The notes below the pieces were generated by a model that was given only the letters and a program-made list of their open reading frames with translations, ran no database searches and was not told the origin of the DNA. 64,000 nt of DNA from Polaromonas jejuensis NBRC 106434. GTDB taxonomy: Bacteria > Pseudomonadota > Gammaproteobacteria > Burkholderiales > Burkholderiaceae_C. The stretch covers positions 1 to 64,000 of the forward strand of contig NZ_BCYO01000003.1 in assembly GCF_001598235.1 (NCBI RefSeq), given 5' to 3'. A program made the position numbers and the translations under genes. Shown here one piece after another: positions 48,033 to 57,147 of this stretch (positions within the stretch are counted from its first letter, which is position 1; the number at the start of each line of letters is the position of its first letter).

Positions 48033-49228
48033 GAACCGGCATTGTGACTGACTTGGTGCCGGGGCCGGCACGCGCTGCCTGTTCGTGCCGACTGCAGCAG
48101 GGCCAGGCAGACTGCCGTGGTGGCGCGGGCCCATTCACCGCTGTGAACGGCCGGGCGGTCCTTCACCACGGTAGCGAAAAGCTCGTCAATCACCTCCCGG
48201 CGGGGAATGACGGGCGCGGGCAGGGTCTCAATCACTTTTTGGCTGTCGGTGTAGATAGCGATCCCGGTTGCGCCGGGCCGCAAGTCGGCCTTTTCGCAGT
48301 TCACAATGATTTGCCCGAAATGCTGATGCGCCAGGTTTTGGGGCAGGGCGGTGCCGGGCACATACAGGCTGCCGCCATAGTTGCGTGCCGCTTTCAGCGC
48401 GCTTTCCTCAGTGGACGTGGCGGCGTTTTGCAGGCGCTTGCGTGCTGCGCCGTAGTCGTCCGGGTCTTTCGCCTGGCCCATCTCGCCGATGTTGTCCATC
48501 AGCTCGTCCGAATCGTAGTGGCCGTAGCCGCTGTAGGTGGCAGAGGCGAACGCGCCGCCTTCAAAGCCCAGGAGGGCGCTGTAGGCGCCTTCCGTCGGGC
48601 GGGCCGCATCCCATGAGCCGGTGTGGGCGCGTACGCTGTTCACCAGCCCGCCGCCCAGCAGCCGGACGATGTCCATCTGGTGCGTCGCCTGGCTGTGGAT
48701 GACGCCGCCGCCGGCCTGGGTGTCCAGCTCTTCCGGCCTGCGTGGCCGGTACAGGAAATCGGTGAAGTTCAGTGCGTTAATCATCCGCACAGCGCCGTAG
48801 CGGCCGCTGTCAATGATTTCCCGTGTGCGCCGGATGGGCGTATTGAAGCTGTGGCTGTGCCCCACGATGAGGTGAACGCCCGCACGGCGGGTGGCCTCGA
48901 TCATGCGGGTGCATTCGTGCACCGTCAGGGCCATGGGTTTTTCAACCATCACGTGTTTGCCGTGTGAAGCGGCGAGGCACACATGCGCGGCATGAAACTG
49001 GTGCGGGGAGGCGATGTAAAGCACTTCAACCGCCGGGTTGGCGCACAGCGCCTCCATCGATTCGTAGCCGGGCGCACCAAAGTCTTTTTCAAACTGTGCC
49101 CGGGCAGCGGCAATGGGGTCGGTCGCGCCCACCAGCTTGACGCGGCTGTCATGCACAAAGGTGGGCAGCATGAGCGTGAAAGCCCGCCCCAGGCCGACGA
49201 CGCCAATCTTCAGTGTCCTGTTTGTCAT
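48029..49228 (-). CDS. ophB: phthalate 4,5-cis-dihydrodiol dehydrogenase (Gfo/Idh/MocA family)
   Basis: A 399-residue oxidoreductase with NAD site KIGVVGLGRAFTLMLP and the family motif MVEKPMALTV around residue 95. By family, length and neighbours it fits OphB/Pht4, which rearomatises the 4,5-dihydrodiol of phthalate to 4,5-dihydroxyphthalate with NAD. It is coupled by 4-base overlaps to both the reductase gene upstream and the MarR gene downstream. Gfo/Idh/MocA enzymes also act on sugars, but the neighbouring Rieske oxygenase, reductase and decarboxylase make the phthalate assignment strong. Confidence 0.87.
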   Translation of the reverse strand: MTNRTLKIGVVGLGRAFTLMLPTFVHDSRVKLVGATDPIAAARAQFEKDFGAPGYESMEALCANPAVEVLYIASPHQFHAAHVCLAASHGKHVMVEKPMALTVHECTRMIEATRRAGVHLIVGHSHSFNTPIRRTREIIDSGRYGAVRMINALNFTDFLYRPRRPEELDTQAGGGVIHSQATHQMDIVRLLGGGLVNSVRAHTGSWDAARPTEGAYSALLGFEGGAFASATYSGYGHYDSDELMDNIGEMGQAKDPDDYGAARKRLQNAATSTEESALKAARNYGGSLYVPGTALPQNLAHQHFGQIIVNCEKADLRPGATGIAIYTDSQKVIETLPAPVIPRREVIDELFATVVKDRPAVHSGEWARATTAVCLALLQSARTGSACRPRHQVSHNAGS

Positions 49229-50214
49229 AAGTCCAGTACCAGTTCAGGCGATTTGGCACGCGACACGCAGACCATGATGTGGTCGGCTTTTTCTTCGTCG
49301 CTCAGCACCATGTCGCGGTGTTCGGCCTCGCCGGCCAGCAGGCCGGTTTTGCACGAGCCGCAGGTACCGCTTTCGCAGGAGCTGGGCACGCGCAATCCCT
49401 TGCCGCGCAGGGCTTCCAGGAGGGTCTGTCCGGCACCCACGTCAAGGGTGGCGCCTGTCTTTTCAAGGCGGACGGTGAAGGGGGCGTTTTCGGCATAGGC
49501 CTTGGCATCGACACCGAAGCTTTCAAAATGCACGGTGCCGGAAGGCCAGTGGCCCGACATGTCCGCCACGCTGTCCATGAGGCCTTTGGGGCCGCAGCAG
49601 TAAACATGCGCGGCGGCGGGCCTTTCAAACACCGGCCACAAGTCCAGCGCCTGCCCCATGTCGCCGTTGTCGTGGTGAATCTGGACCTGGCCGGCAAATT
49701 CTGAATGGATGTCGTCCATGAAGGCGGTGCCGGCCGCATCTCGTGTGCAGTAGTAGAGCTTGAAGCCGCCGCGGCCCGTGCTTTTGAGGTGGCGCATCAT
49801 CGACAGGATGGGGGTGATGCCAATGCCGCCGGCCACAAAAATAAAGTCCATGGCGCGTTCTGCCAGCGCGAAATTGTTCCGGGGGGCGCTCACCGAAAGC
49901 AGCTGGCCGAGATGCACGTCGTCGGCCATGCTGACGGAGCCGCCGCGCCCGGCATGGTCGCGCTTGACGGCGATCTGCCAGGCGCTGGTGTCCGCCGGAT
50001 TGCTGCACAGCGAGTAGTTGCGCCGCACGCCGCTGGGCACCTGCACCGTCAAGTGGGATCCGGCGCTGAAAGCGGGGAGCGGCGCGCCATCGGGATGACG
50101 CAGCTCGAACAGGTAAATGCCTTGTGCGACGGCTTCCTTTTTTACAACCCGGAGGTTGAAGAAATCCGGCTCCACGGTTGCCGCATCCGTTGCGACGTCA
50201 GGGTTAACGCTCAT
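49225..50214 (-). CDS. ophA1: phthalate 4,5-dioxygenase reductase component
   Basis: A 329-residue phthalate-dioxygenase-reductase type protein. The FMN-binding RRNYSLCSNPADTSAW is at about residues 70-85, NAD binding is at GGIGITPILSMMRH, and a C-terminal plant-type 2Fe-2S domain has cysteines in CESGTCGSCKTGLL and VCVSRA. It moves electrons from NADH to the Rieske oxygenase encoded divergently. The ATG at 50214 has a GGAG; the in-frame codon at 50247 would run toward the operator. First gene of the reductase - dehydrogenase - MarR unit. Confidence 0.9.
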   Translation of the reverse strand: MSVNPDVATDAATVEPDFFNLRVVKKEAVAQGIYLFELRHPDGAPLPAFSAGSHLTVQVPSGVRRNYSLCSNPADTSAWQIAVKRDHAGRGGSVSMADDVHLGQLLSVSAPRNNFALAERAMDFIFVAGGIGITPILSMMRHLKSTGRGGFKLYYCTRDAAGTAFMDDIHSEFAGQVQIHHDNGDMGQALDLWPVFERPAAAHVYCCGPKGLMDSVADMSGHWPSGTVHFESFGVDAKAYAENAPFTVRLEKTGATLDVGAGQTLLEALRGKGLRVPSSCESGTCGSCKTGLLAGEAEHRDMVLSDEEKADHIMVCVSRAKSPELVLDL

Positions 50215-50235
50215 GGGTGTCTCCACAAAATTTTC

Positions 50236-50276
50236 TTGACAAGTCATAAAATCGCGATAATCTTAGTCATCTAAGA
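50236..50276. promoter_or_regulatory. divergent promoter and MarR operator candidate of the phthalate locus
   Basis: TCTTAG (50261-50266) and CTAAGA (50271-50276) form a perfect inverted repeat around a 4-base centre; symmetry continues for about two further bases each side. A TTGACA (50236-50241) lies just upstream on the plus strand as a possible -35 element. The site is between the divergent reductase and oxygenase genes, fitting a MarR-family operator. Confidence 0.65.
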
Positions 50277-50336
50277 ATAATCCGGTTGCTCCGGATTTGC
50301 AAGCTGTTTTGAGTTGAAATTTGAAGGACATTCGCG

Positions 50337-51653
50337 ATGTTGACCGCTGAAGAAAATGACTTGTTGTGCCGCGTGGAAGGCAAGGCCCCCATGGGCCAGC
50401 TGATGCGCCGCCACTGGACGCCGGTTTGCCTGATCGAAGAGGTCAGCGAGCCGGACGGCACGCCCGTCAAGGCGAGGGTGTTTGGCGAAGACCTGGTGGT
50501 GTTTCGTGACACCAAGGGCCGTGTGGGCGTGATGGACGAGTATTGCCCGCATCGGCGCGTGTCACTGGTGTTCGGCCGCAATGAAGACTGCGGCCTGCGC
50601 TGCCTGTACCACGGCTGGAAGATGGATGTGGAGGGCAACGTGCTGGAAATGGTCTCTGAGCCGGCGGCCAGCGGCATGGCGCAAAAGGTCAAGCACCTGG
50701 CCTACCCGGTGAAAGAGTGGGGCGGTTTTGTCTGGGCTTACATGGGCCCGCCGGAAACCCAGCCCGAGTTTCAGCCGCCTGCGTGGGCACCCACGGCAGA
50801 CGCGCAGGTGACGATTGCCAAGGCCATCATCCCCTGCAACTGGGCCCAGATTCTGGAGGGCGCCATCGATTCGGCGCACAGCTCCAGCCTGCACTCGTCG
50901 GACATGGTGCCGGCCCGGGTAGAAGGCGCCGAGGCGACCGACACCAACTGGTTGCGACCCTCTACCGACAAGGCGCCGCGCATGCAGGTGGAGCGCGGGC
51001 CCTATGGCTTTCGCTATGCGGCCATACGGCGGCCCATCACCAACGCGGCCGCGAACGACTACGTGCGCTCCACCGTCTTCGTGGCGCCTGCAACCGCATT
51101 GATCCCGCCCAACAACCTCTACAACGTGGCCAACATCAACGTGCCGATGGACGACACCAACACGGCGTTTTACTTCATCGCCTGGGGCCATCCGGCACAA
51201 ACACCCGACACGGCCACCTGGAGGACGTTTCTGGGCCAGCAGATCGGGCCAGACCTGGATGAAAAATACGTGCCGCTGCGTCATCGGGGCAACCACTTCT
51301 GGCAGGACCGCGCCGCGATGAAAGCCGGCAACTTCACCGGCATCACCGGCTTTCCCAACCAGGACATCGCGATGTGGGTGACCATGGGGCCGATTGCCGA
51401 TCGCACCCATGACCGGCTCGGCGCCAGCGATCTGGCCGTCGTGGAGTTCCGCAAGCAGATGCTGGAGGCGGTACGCGCTTTTCAGGACGGAGCCCCCGCG
51501 ATCGGCACCGGCGAGTCCCGTATCCCTTCCAGCGTCTGCGCGTTCCAGGCTATTGTTCCCAAAACGACCGACTGGCGTGCTTTTTCGACGTCCCATGTGT
51601 GGGATTCGAACGAACCCGCGCTGGAGCCTTCTTATTCCACGTCCGCTTCCTAG
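50337..51653 (+). CDS. ophA2: phthalate 4,5-dioxygenase oxygenase component (Rieske)
   Basis: A 438-residue Rieske oxygenase. The 2Fe-2S ligands are C70 and H72 in YCPHRR and C89 and H92 in CLYHGW. The mononuclear iron motif is in EGAIDSAHSSSLHSSD (two His and a nearby acidic residue). Length and sequence style match phthalate 4,5-dioxygenase (OphA2/Pht3, about 439 residues), which dihydroxylates phthalate. The reductase is encoded divergently, the decarboxylase 1.1 kb downstream. Substrate assignment rests on this context as well as family. Confidence 0.9.
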   Translation: MLTAEENDLLCRVEGKAPMGQLMRRHWTPVCLIEEVSEPDGTPVKARVFGEDLVVFRDTKGRVGVMDEYCPHRRVSLVFGRNEDCGLRCLYHGWKMDVEGNVLEMVSEPAASGMAQKVKHLAYPVKEWGGFVWAYMGPPETQPEFQPPAWAPTADAQVTIAKAIIPCNWAQILEGAIDSAHSSSLHSSDMVPARVEGAEATDTNWLRPSTDKAPRMQVERGPYGFRYAAIRRPITNAAANDYVRSTVFVAPATALIPPNNLYNVANINVPMDDTNTAFYFIAWGHPAQTPDTATWRTFLGQQIGPDLDEKYVPLRHRGNHFWQDRAAMKAGNFTGITGFPNQDIAMWVTMGPIADRTHDRLGASDLAVVEFRKQMLEAVRAFQDGAPAIGTGESRIPSSVCAFQAIVPKTTDWRAFSTSHVWDSNEPALEPSYSTSAS

Positions 51654-51711
51654 GCGCTGACGCCTTCCCCGACCGCCAAGAATTTCCATACAACAAGCTG
51701 GAGACATTTCC

Positions 51712-52695
51712 ATGAAACAACGCCGTATTCTTTTGCTGGCCGCTGCCCTGCTGTCGGCCGGCGCCCTGGTGCTGCCCATGCTGGCGCGCGCCGAGGGCGC
51801 CTACCCCAACAGGCCCATCAAATTTGTCGTGCCTTACTCTGCCGGCGGCCTGCCGGACACGGTGGCGCGCATCTTTGCGCAGCGGCTCGGCGACAAGCTG
51901 GGGCAGCCGGTGGTAGTGGACAACCGTCCAGGCGCCAACGGCGTGGTGGCGGCCCAGGCCCTGGCCACGGCGCCCAAGGACGGCTACACCTTCCTGGTGA
52001 CCGATGGTTCGATGTTCTCCATCAACCCGGCCATCTACAAAAAACAGGGCTACGACTACAAACGGGACTTCATGCCCGTGTCGCTGGCGGCACGCGCGCC
52101 GCTGTACCTGGCGGTGCATACCAAGGTGTCGGCCAATACCCTGCAGGAATTCATTGCGCTGGCCAAGGCCAAGCCCGGCACGCTGAACTACGGTTCCTCG
52201 GGTATCGGCAGCACGCACCACCTGACCATGGAGGCACTGAAAGCTTCGCTGGGCCTGGACCTGGCGCACGTGCCATTCAAGGGCTCCGGGCAGTCGGTGC
52301 CGGCGCTGATTGGCGGCCAGGTGGATGTGCTGTTCTCGGCGCTGCCTTCGCTGTCGGGGTTTGTGAAAGCCGGGCAGATCAAGCTGCTGGCCACCAATGC
52401 GGCGCAGCGCTCCAGCCTGGAGCCCAATGTGCCCGCCATTGCAGAAATCATTCCGGGTTTTGATTTTGCACCCATCGTCGGTGTCCTCGCGGCAACGGGC
52501 ACGCCGGCCAGTGCGATAGACCGCATCAGCGCCGAAATGGCGCAGATCGCCAAAATGCCTGAAGTCATCCAGTCACTCAACAAGGCCGGCATTGACCCGA
52601 TCGGCAGCGGCCCGGCCGACTACAACAAGGCCGTCCTCGGCGAAAACGAACGCCTGGCAAAAGCCATTGCCGCTGCAGGCATCAAGGCGGAGTAA
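51712..52695 (+). CDS. Bug/TctC-family solute-binding protein, candidate phthalate receptor
   Basis: A 327-residue exported protein with a signal peptide (residues 1-25, ending LPMLARAEG) and the Bug fold: IKFVVPYSAGGLPDTVARIF, then GQPVVVDNRPGANGVVAAQ. It lies 58 bases after the Rieske gene and 76 bases before the decarboxylase gene on the same strand, so it probably binds phthalate or a close acid in the periplasm. No TctAB membrane proteins are in the window; the import route is therefore unresolved. Confidence 0.88.
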   Translation: MKQRRILLLAAALLSAGALVLPMLARAEGAYPNRPIKFVVPYSAGGLPDTVARIFAQRLGDKLGQPVVVDNRPGANGVVAAQALATAPKDGYTFLVTDGSMFSINPAIYKKQGYDYKRDFMPVSLAARAPLYLAVHTKVSANTLQEFIALAKAKPGTLNYGSSGIGSTHHLTMEALKASLGLDLAHVPFKGSGQSVPALIGGQVDVLFSALPSLSGFVKAGQIKLLATNAAQRSSLEPNVPAIAEIIPGFDFAPIVGVLAATGTPASAIDRISAEMAQIAKMPEVIQSLNKAGIDPIGSGPADYNKAVLGENERLAKAIAAAGIKAE

Positions 52696-52771
52696 TCAGC
52701 CCCCGCCCTTGTCGGATACCCCCATCGCGGCCTCACCCGGCCGCTCTCAACTTCAGCCTCCAGATTCTCAA

Positions 52772-53764
52772 ATGTCAAAACTTAAACTTACCTTCGGCTG
52801 CTGGAACTATGACCGCACCCGTGCCCTGATGGACGGAAGCGTTCAGCCCGACGGCATTGATTTGAACTACCTCAACATGCCGGTGGAGGAAACCTTCTTT
52901 CGCATGTTGCGGCACAAAGAGTTCGATGTGGCCGAAATGTCGCTGTCGTCCTACACCGTGTCCATGTTCAATGAGGCGCGGCCTTTTGTGGCAATCCCGG
53001 TGTTTCCGTCGCGCTTTTTCCGTCATTCCTGTATTTATGTGAATGCCAAATCGGGCATCCGCGAAGCCAGGGACTTGATCGGCAAGCGTGTCGGCAACCC
53101 CGAGTACCAGATGACCGCGCCGGTCTGGATCCGCGGCATCCTGTCGGATCACTATGGGGTGCCCGTGGACAGCGTCACCTATTTCACCGGCGGCGAGGAG
53201 GAGCCGGGCCGGCCTGAAAAGATCAAGCTTGATTTGCCGGCCAACATCAAGGTCGAGCGCATCGGCCCCGAGCAGACGCTGGCGCAAATGCTGCTGGACG
53301 GCGAGATTGATGCACTCTATACCGCGCGCATGCCTTCAAGCTTTTTGAAGGGCGGCGGAAAGGTAAAGCGCCTTTTCGAAGACTACGAGCAGGTCGAGCG
53401 CAATTACTTCAAGGAAACGAAAATGTTTCCCATCATGCATACCGTGGCAATCCGCCGCGACGTGTACGAGGCCAACCGCTGGGTGGCGCGTTCGATGATG
53501 AAGGCACTGGAAGAGTCGCAGCGGCGTACCTACGAAGACCTGTATGAAACCGCGGCGCTCAAGGCCATGCTGCCGTGGCTGACATCGCACGTCGAGCAGG
53601 TCAGGCGTGAGATGGGCGAAGACTTCTGGCCTTACGGCTTTGAGAAGAACGAAGCCACCCTGCAAACCTTCCTGCGCTACTCGTTTGAGCAAGGCCTTTC
53701 AAAGCGGCTGCTGAAGCCCAGTGAGCTGTTTGCCCCCGAGTCGCTTGAGGCGTTCAAGATCTGA
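52772..53764 (+). CDS. ophC: 4,5-dihydroxyphthalate decarboxylase
   Basis: A 330-residue protein (MSKLKLTFGCWNYDRTRALM). LKLTFGCWNYDRTRAL and the HSCIYVNAKSGIR and GNPEYQMTAPVWIRG segments are those of OphC/Pht5, whose fold resembles NMT1/THI5 periplasmic-binding proteins without a signal peptide. It removes a carboxyl group from 4,5-dihydroxyphthalate to give protocatechuate. The ATG at 52772 gives the expected length (about 330); the frame is open upstream into the binding-protein gene. With ophA2, ophA1 and ophB it completes phthalate to protocatechuate. Confidence 0.88.
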   Translation: MSKLKLTFGCWNYDRTRALMDGSVQPDGIDLNYLNMPVEETFFRMLRHKEFDVAEMSLSSYTVSMFNEARPFVAIPVFPSRFFRHSCIYVNAKSGIREARDLIGKRVGNPEYQMTAPVWIRGILSDHYGVPVDSVTYFTGGEEEPGRPEKIKLDLPANIKVERIGPEQTLAQMLLDGEIDALYTARMPSSFLKGGGKVKRLFEDYEQVERNYFKETKMFPIMHTVAIRRDVYEANRWVARSMMKALEESQRRTYEDLYETAALKAMLPWLTSHVEQVRREMGEDFWPYGFEKNEATLQTFLRYSFEQGLSKRLLKPSELFAPESLEAFKI

Positions 53765-53795
53765 CACGGTATGAAACCCCGGCGTTTGGCCGCTG

Positions 53796-54203
53796 ATGTC
53801 TGAAGCCTTTCTGGGCTATCTGCCGGCCATGGGCGCCTTGCTGCTTTTCACGACGAGCATCCTGGTCACCAAAGTTGCCTCAAGCCGTATCGACCTCGGC
53901 TTGGGATTTCTGATTGCGACAAGCACCAACGTCGTCTTTTCTTCGCTGGCGCTTGCTGTGCAGCCAGGGTTTTGGCCTGATGGTTTGCTGTGGAATGCGC
54001 AGGCATTCCGGCGGTTTGCAGCAGCGGGCGCATTCACCACTTATTTGGGCCGCTGGGTTTTTTACGAATAGGTCGTGCGCTTCGGCCCTGCCAAGGCCAG
54101 CATTTTCCAGGTGAACAGTCCCCTCTTTACGGCCGTGATGGCCTGGCTGCTGCTCGGCAGCGCCATGACTTGGCCGGGAATTTTCATCAGCGCGATGCGC
54201 TGA
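53796..54203 (+). pseudogene. DMT (EamA) transporter, broken by nonsense mutation and truncation
   Basis: The first 91 codons (MSEAFLGYLPAMGALLLFTT) encode three to four helices of an EamA-type transporter, ending at TAG 54069-54071 after GRWVFYE. The same frame continues VVRFGPAKASIFQVNSPLF, the expected next helix, so a Gln-like codon has become a stop. The frame ends for good at 54203, about 135 codons in all against some 300 for intact members. The second repeat is missing. It lies just past ophC and may once have been a transporter of that locus. Confidence 0.78.
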
Positions 54204-54316
54204 ACCGGCTGGCCTGGCCGGCCCCCCTTGGGAAAGGCCCCTGCCGGCTGGTATCCTCCGGCTGGGCTGATATCTTTCACGCGGCGGATGAGGGCGCGTG
54301 CTAGACTGAAATCACA

Positions 54317-57025
54317 ATGCTTTGCTACATGCGCTCGCCAAAGTCCTCGTTGACCTCGGCGGGATCATCTGGCGTGCGCATCGCCGCTTTGGGCGTGCTG
54401 GCGGTGTTGGCCTTGTGGGCTGGCTGCGCCGGCCCGGCCCTAGGCGCCGCGCAGCCGGAGCGTCTGACGCTGCAGCTCAAGTGGCTCCACCAGTTCCAGT
54501 TCGCCGGCTATTACGCCGCCCAGGCCAAAGGTTTTTACCATGATGAAGGGCTGGAGGTCACGATCAGAGAGGGCGGCCCGGACAGACCGCCCGTGGCCAC
54601 AGTCCTCAGCGGTGAAGCCCAGTTCAGTATTGGCGACTCCGACCTTGTAGCAACCCGGATCAATGGGCAGCCGATTGTGGCACTGGCGGCGATTTTCCAG
54701 CATTCGCCCTATGTCATCATGAGCCGGCGGGACCGCAATATCCGCACGCTCAGTGATCTCATCGGCGCAAAGGTCATGATGTCGGAAGACCAGGGTGCCA
54801 TCCAGTTGCGCGCCATGTTGCAGCGCGAGGGCATCGATCCGAAGCTCGTCAATATTCTTCCGCAGTCCTGGAAGCTCGAGGACCTGATCGCAGGCGAGGT
54901 GGACGCCATGTCGGCCTACGCCACCGTAGAGCCTGCGCTGCTGCGCGCCCGTGGTGTATCTCCGGCGACGATGCGCAGCCTTGACTATGGCGTTGATTTC
55001 TACGGCGACATTCTTTTCACGACAGAGGCTGAAGTCGCGAAACACCCCGAGCGCACTGCCGCGTTCCTGCGCGCTACCCGAAAAGGTTGGGACTATGCGC
55101 TCAGCCATGGCGATGAGATCGCCGGTTTGATCCTTGAAATGGACGGTGTCGTGCAACGGGGGCTGACGCGTGAGATCCTGATCAGGGAAGCCGTCGAGAT
55201 GCGGCCCTTCATCCTGCCGGATGTGGTGGAGATCGGGCATATGAATCCAGGCCGGTTCGAGCACATCGCACGGACGCTGGCGGAGCAGGGGCTGGTGCGG
55301 ACCGATTATTCACTGGCGGGTTTGATGTACGAGCCCGACGCCGGCGTCGATCCCGGGCTGTTGCGATGGCTGACGGGCGCTGGCCTGGCAGTCTTCGCGC
55401 TGGTGGCGCTGGTGCTGCTCTGGAACCTGCAGATTCGCCGCAAGGTGCGCGAGCGAACGCGGGAACTGCAGGCAGAAGTCAACCACCGCACCGAGGTGCA
55501 GCAGCAGCTCAAAGTCAGCCAGGAGATGGTTCAGCTGATATTTGGCACCGCTGCCGCAGGCATTGTGATGAACACGCCTGATGGACATTTTCTGATGGCC
55601 AATCCCGCCTACCATGCGATTGTCGGTTACACGGAGGCCGACCTGCAGGGCATGGACACGCGTGAGCTGACACACCCCGAGGACCGTCTTCGTTATGCAG
55701 GGCTGAGGGACCGGATGATCGCCGGTGAATTCGACACCTTTTCCGACGAAAAGCGCTATCTCAAAAAAGGCGGTGGCTCCGTGTGGGTCCATTCAACAGT
55801 GTCGCTGGTGCGCTCGGCGGACCGCCTGCCTATGTATGTCATCGCGGTGACCGAGGACATCACGGCGCGCCGGGCGACAGAGGACAAACTGCGCCAGAGC
55901 GAGGTGCTGTTGCAGATCGCAGGGCGCACCGCGCGGTTGGGCGGCTGGATGCTGGATGTGGCGGCCGATCATGTGGTCTGGTCTGATGAAGTCTGCAAGA
56001 TTCATGACATGCCGGCCGGCAGCAGCCCGCTGCTGCATGACGCCCTGCAGTTCTATGCGCGGGAATGGCGGGAGAAAATCACTTCTGCGATGGAAATTTG
56101 CATCCGGGACGGCACGCCCTTTGATGAAGAGCTGGAAATCATCACGGCCAAGGGGCGCCGCGTCTGGGTCCGTTCCGTCGCCGAAGCCTTGCGCGACGAC
56201 AGCGGCAAGATCACCCGGATACACGGCTCCTGCCAGGACATCACCGAGCGCAAGCGGGCGCAGGAAAGCATTCTTCAGCTCAACGCCGAGCTGGAGGACC
56301 GTGTGCGCCGGCGCACCGCCCAGCTGGAGGCGGTGAACCGGGAGCTGGAGGCTTTTTCCTATTCCGTGTCGCACGACCTGCGCTCGCCCCTGAGTACGAT
56401 CGACGGGTTCAGCCAGCTGATGGAGCGCATGGGCGTGGACAAGGTCGGCGAACAGGGGCGGCACTACCTGAGCCGGATTCGCGCCGGGACGAGGCAGATG
56501 GGCGAGCTGATTGAAGGCCTTCTGTCCCTGGCGAAGCTGGCGCGCGATCCGCTGAAGTCCGCAACGGTTGACCTTGCCGCCATTGCCAGGCGGGCGGAGC
56601 AGGCGTGCAGGGAGCGCGAGCCCGGGCGCCAGGTGCACATGCATATTCAGGAGGACTTGTTGGCGCGCGGCGACCCCGTGCTGCTGTCGGTCGTCATGGA
56701 TAACCTCGTGGGCAACGCCTGGAAGTTCACGTCAAAGAAGGCCCTGGCACGGATTGATGTAGGCCGCGAGGCCGGCGCAGGCGGCGAAACCGTTTATTTC
56801 GTCAAGGACAACGGTGCCGGGTTTGACATGGCATACGCCAGCAAGCTGTTTGGCACCTTCCAGCGGCTTCATTCGCCGTCTGATTTTTCAGGAACCGGCA
56901 TCGGACTGGCCACGGTGCAGCGCATCATCTCCAGGCACGGTGGGCGGGTCTGGGCGCATGCTGTTGAAGGGCAGGGCGCAGAATTTTATTTCACCCTGGG
57001 TGCTGCGGAGGCCAAAGCGTTTTGA
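54317..57025 (+). CDS. receptor-type sensor histidine kinase: NMT1/THI5-like sensor, PAS-PAS-HisKA-HATPase
   Basis: A 902-residue protein. Domains in order: signal or anchor segment (20-45); NMT1/THI5-like periplasmic binding domain (50-300; LQLKWLHQFQFAGYYAAQAK); one transmembrane helix (351-370); PAS (about 400-520); second PAS (about 530-650); HisKA with phospho-acceptor H686 in SYSVSHDLRSPL; and HATPase_c (780-900) with N box NLVGNAWKF, DNGAGF and GTGIGLA. No receiver domain and no response-regulator gene nearby. The sensor domain relates to pyrimidine-precursor-like binding proteins, so the ligand may be a thiamine-precursor-like or aromatic compound. Start ATG 54317; ATG 54329 is a close alternative. 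Confidence 0.85.
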   Translation: MLCYMRSPKSSLTSAGSSGVRIAALGVLAVLALWAGCAGPALGAAQPERLTLQLKWLHQFQFAGYYAAQAKGFYHDEGLEVTIREGGPDRPPVATVLSGEAQFSIGDSDLVATRINGQPIVALAAIFQHSPYVIMSRRDRNIRTLSDLIGAKVMMSEDQGAIQLRAMLQREGIDPKLVNILPQSWKLEDLIAGEVDAMSAYATVEPALLRARGVSPATMRSLDYGVDFYGDILFTTEAEVAKHPERTAAFLRATRKGWDYALSHGDEIAGLILEMDGVVQRGLTREILIREAVEMRPFILPDVVEIGHMNPGRFEHIARTLAEQGLVRTDYSLAGLMYEPDAGVDPGLLRWLTGAGLAVFALVALVLLWNLQIRRKVRERTRELQAEVNHRTEVQQQLKVSQEMVQLIFGTAAAGIVMNTPDGHFLMANPAYHAIVGYTEADLQGMDTRELTHPEDRLRYAGLRDRMIAGEFDTFSDEKRYLKKGGGSVWVHSTVSLVRSADRLPMYVIAVTEDITARRATEDKLRQSEVLLQIAGRTARLGGWMLDVAADHVVWSDEVCKIHDMPAGSSPLLHDALQFYAREWREKITSAMEICIRDGTPFDEELEIITAKGRRVWVRSVAEALRDDSGKITRIHGSCQDITERKRAQESILQLNAELEDRVRRRTAQLEAVNRELEAFSYSVSHDLRSPLSTIDGFSQLMERMGVDKVGEQGRHYLSRIRAGTRQMGELIEGLLSLAKLARDPLKSATVDLAAIARRAEQACREREPGRQVHMHIQEDLLARGDPVLLSVVMDNLVGNAWKFTSKKALARIDVGREAGAGGETVYFVKDNGAGFDMAYASKLFGTFQRLHSPSDFSGTGIGLATVQRIISRHGGRVWAHAVEGQGAEFYFTLGAAEAKAF

Positions 57026-57073
57026 TGACAGTGTGAAATTCAACGCGGCAAGCTGGCGTCGTGGGCGAAAAAC

Positions 57074-57147
57074 TGGAGCGGGTGAAGGGAATCGAACCCT
57101 CGTATGAAGCTTGGGAAGCTGCCGTTCTGCCATTGAACTACACCCGC
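57074..57147 (-). tRNA. tRNA-Gly(CCC)
   Basis: On the minus strand a full cloverleaf begins GCGGGTGTAGTTCAATGGC, has the loop TTCCCAA (anticodon CCC), the T arm GGTTCGATTCC and an encoded CCA end at 57074-57076. Acceptor stem GCGGGTG pairs with CACCCGC. It is the likely attachment site for the integrative element on its right. The 5' end of the tRNA, not the 3' end, faces the integrase gene. Confidence 0.95.
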
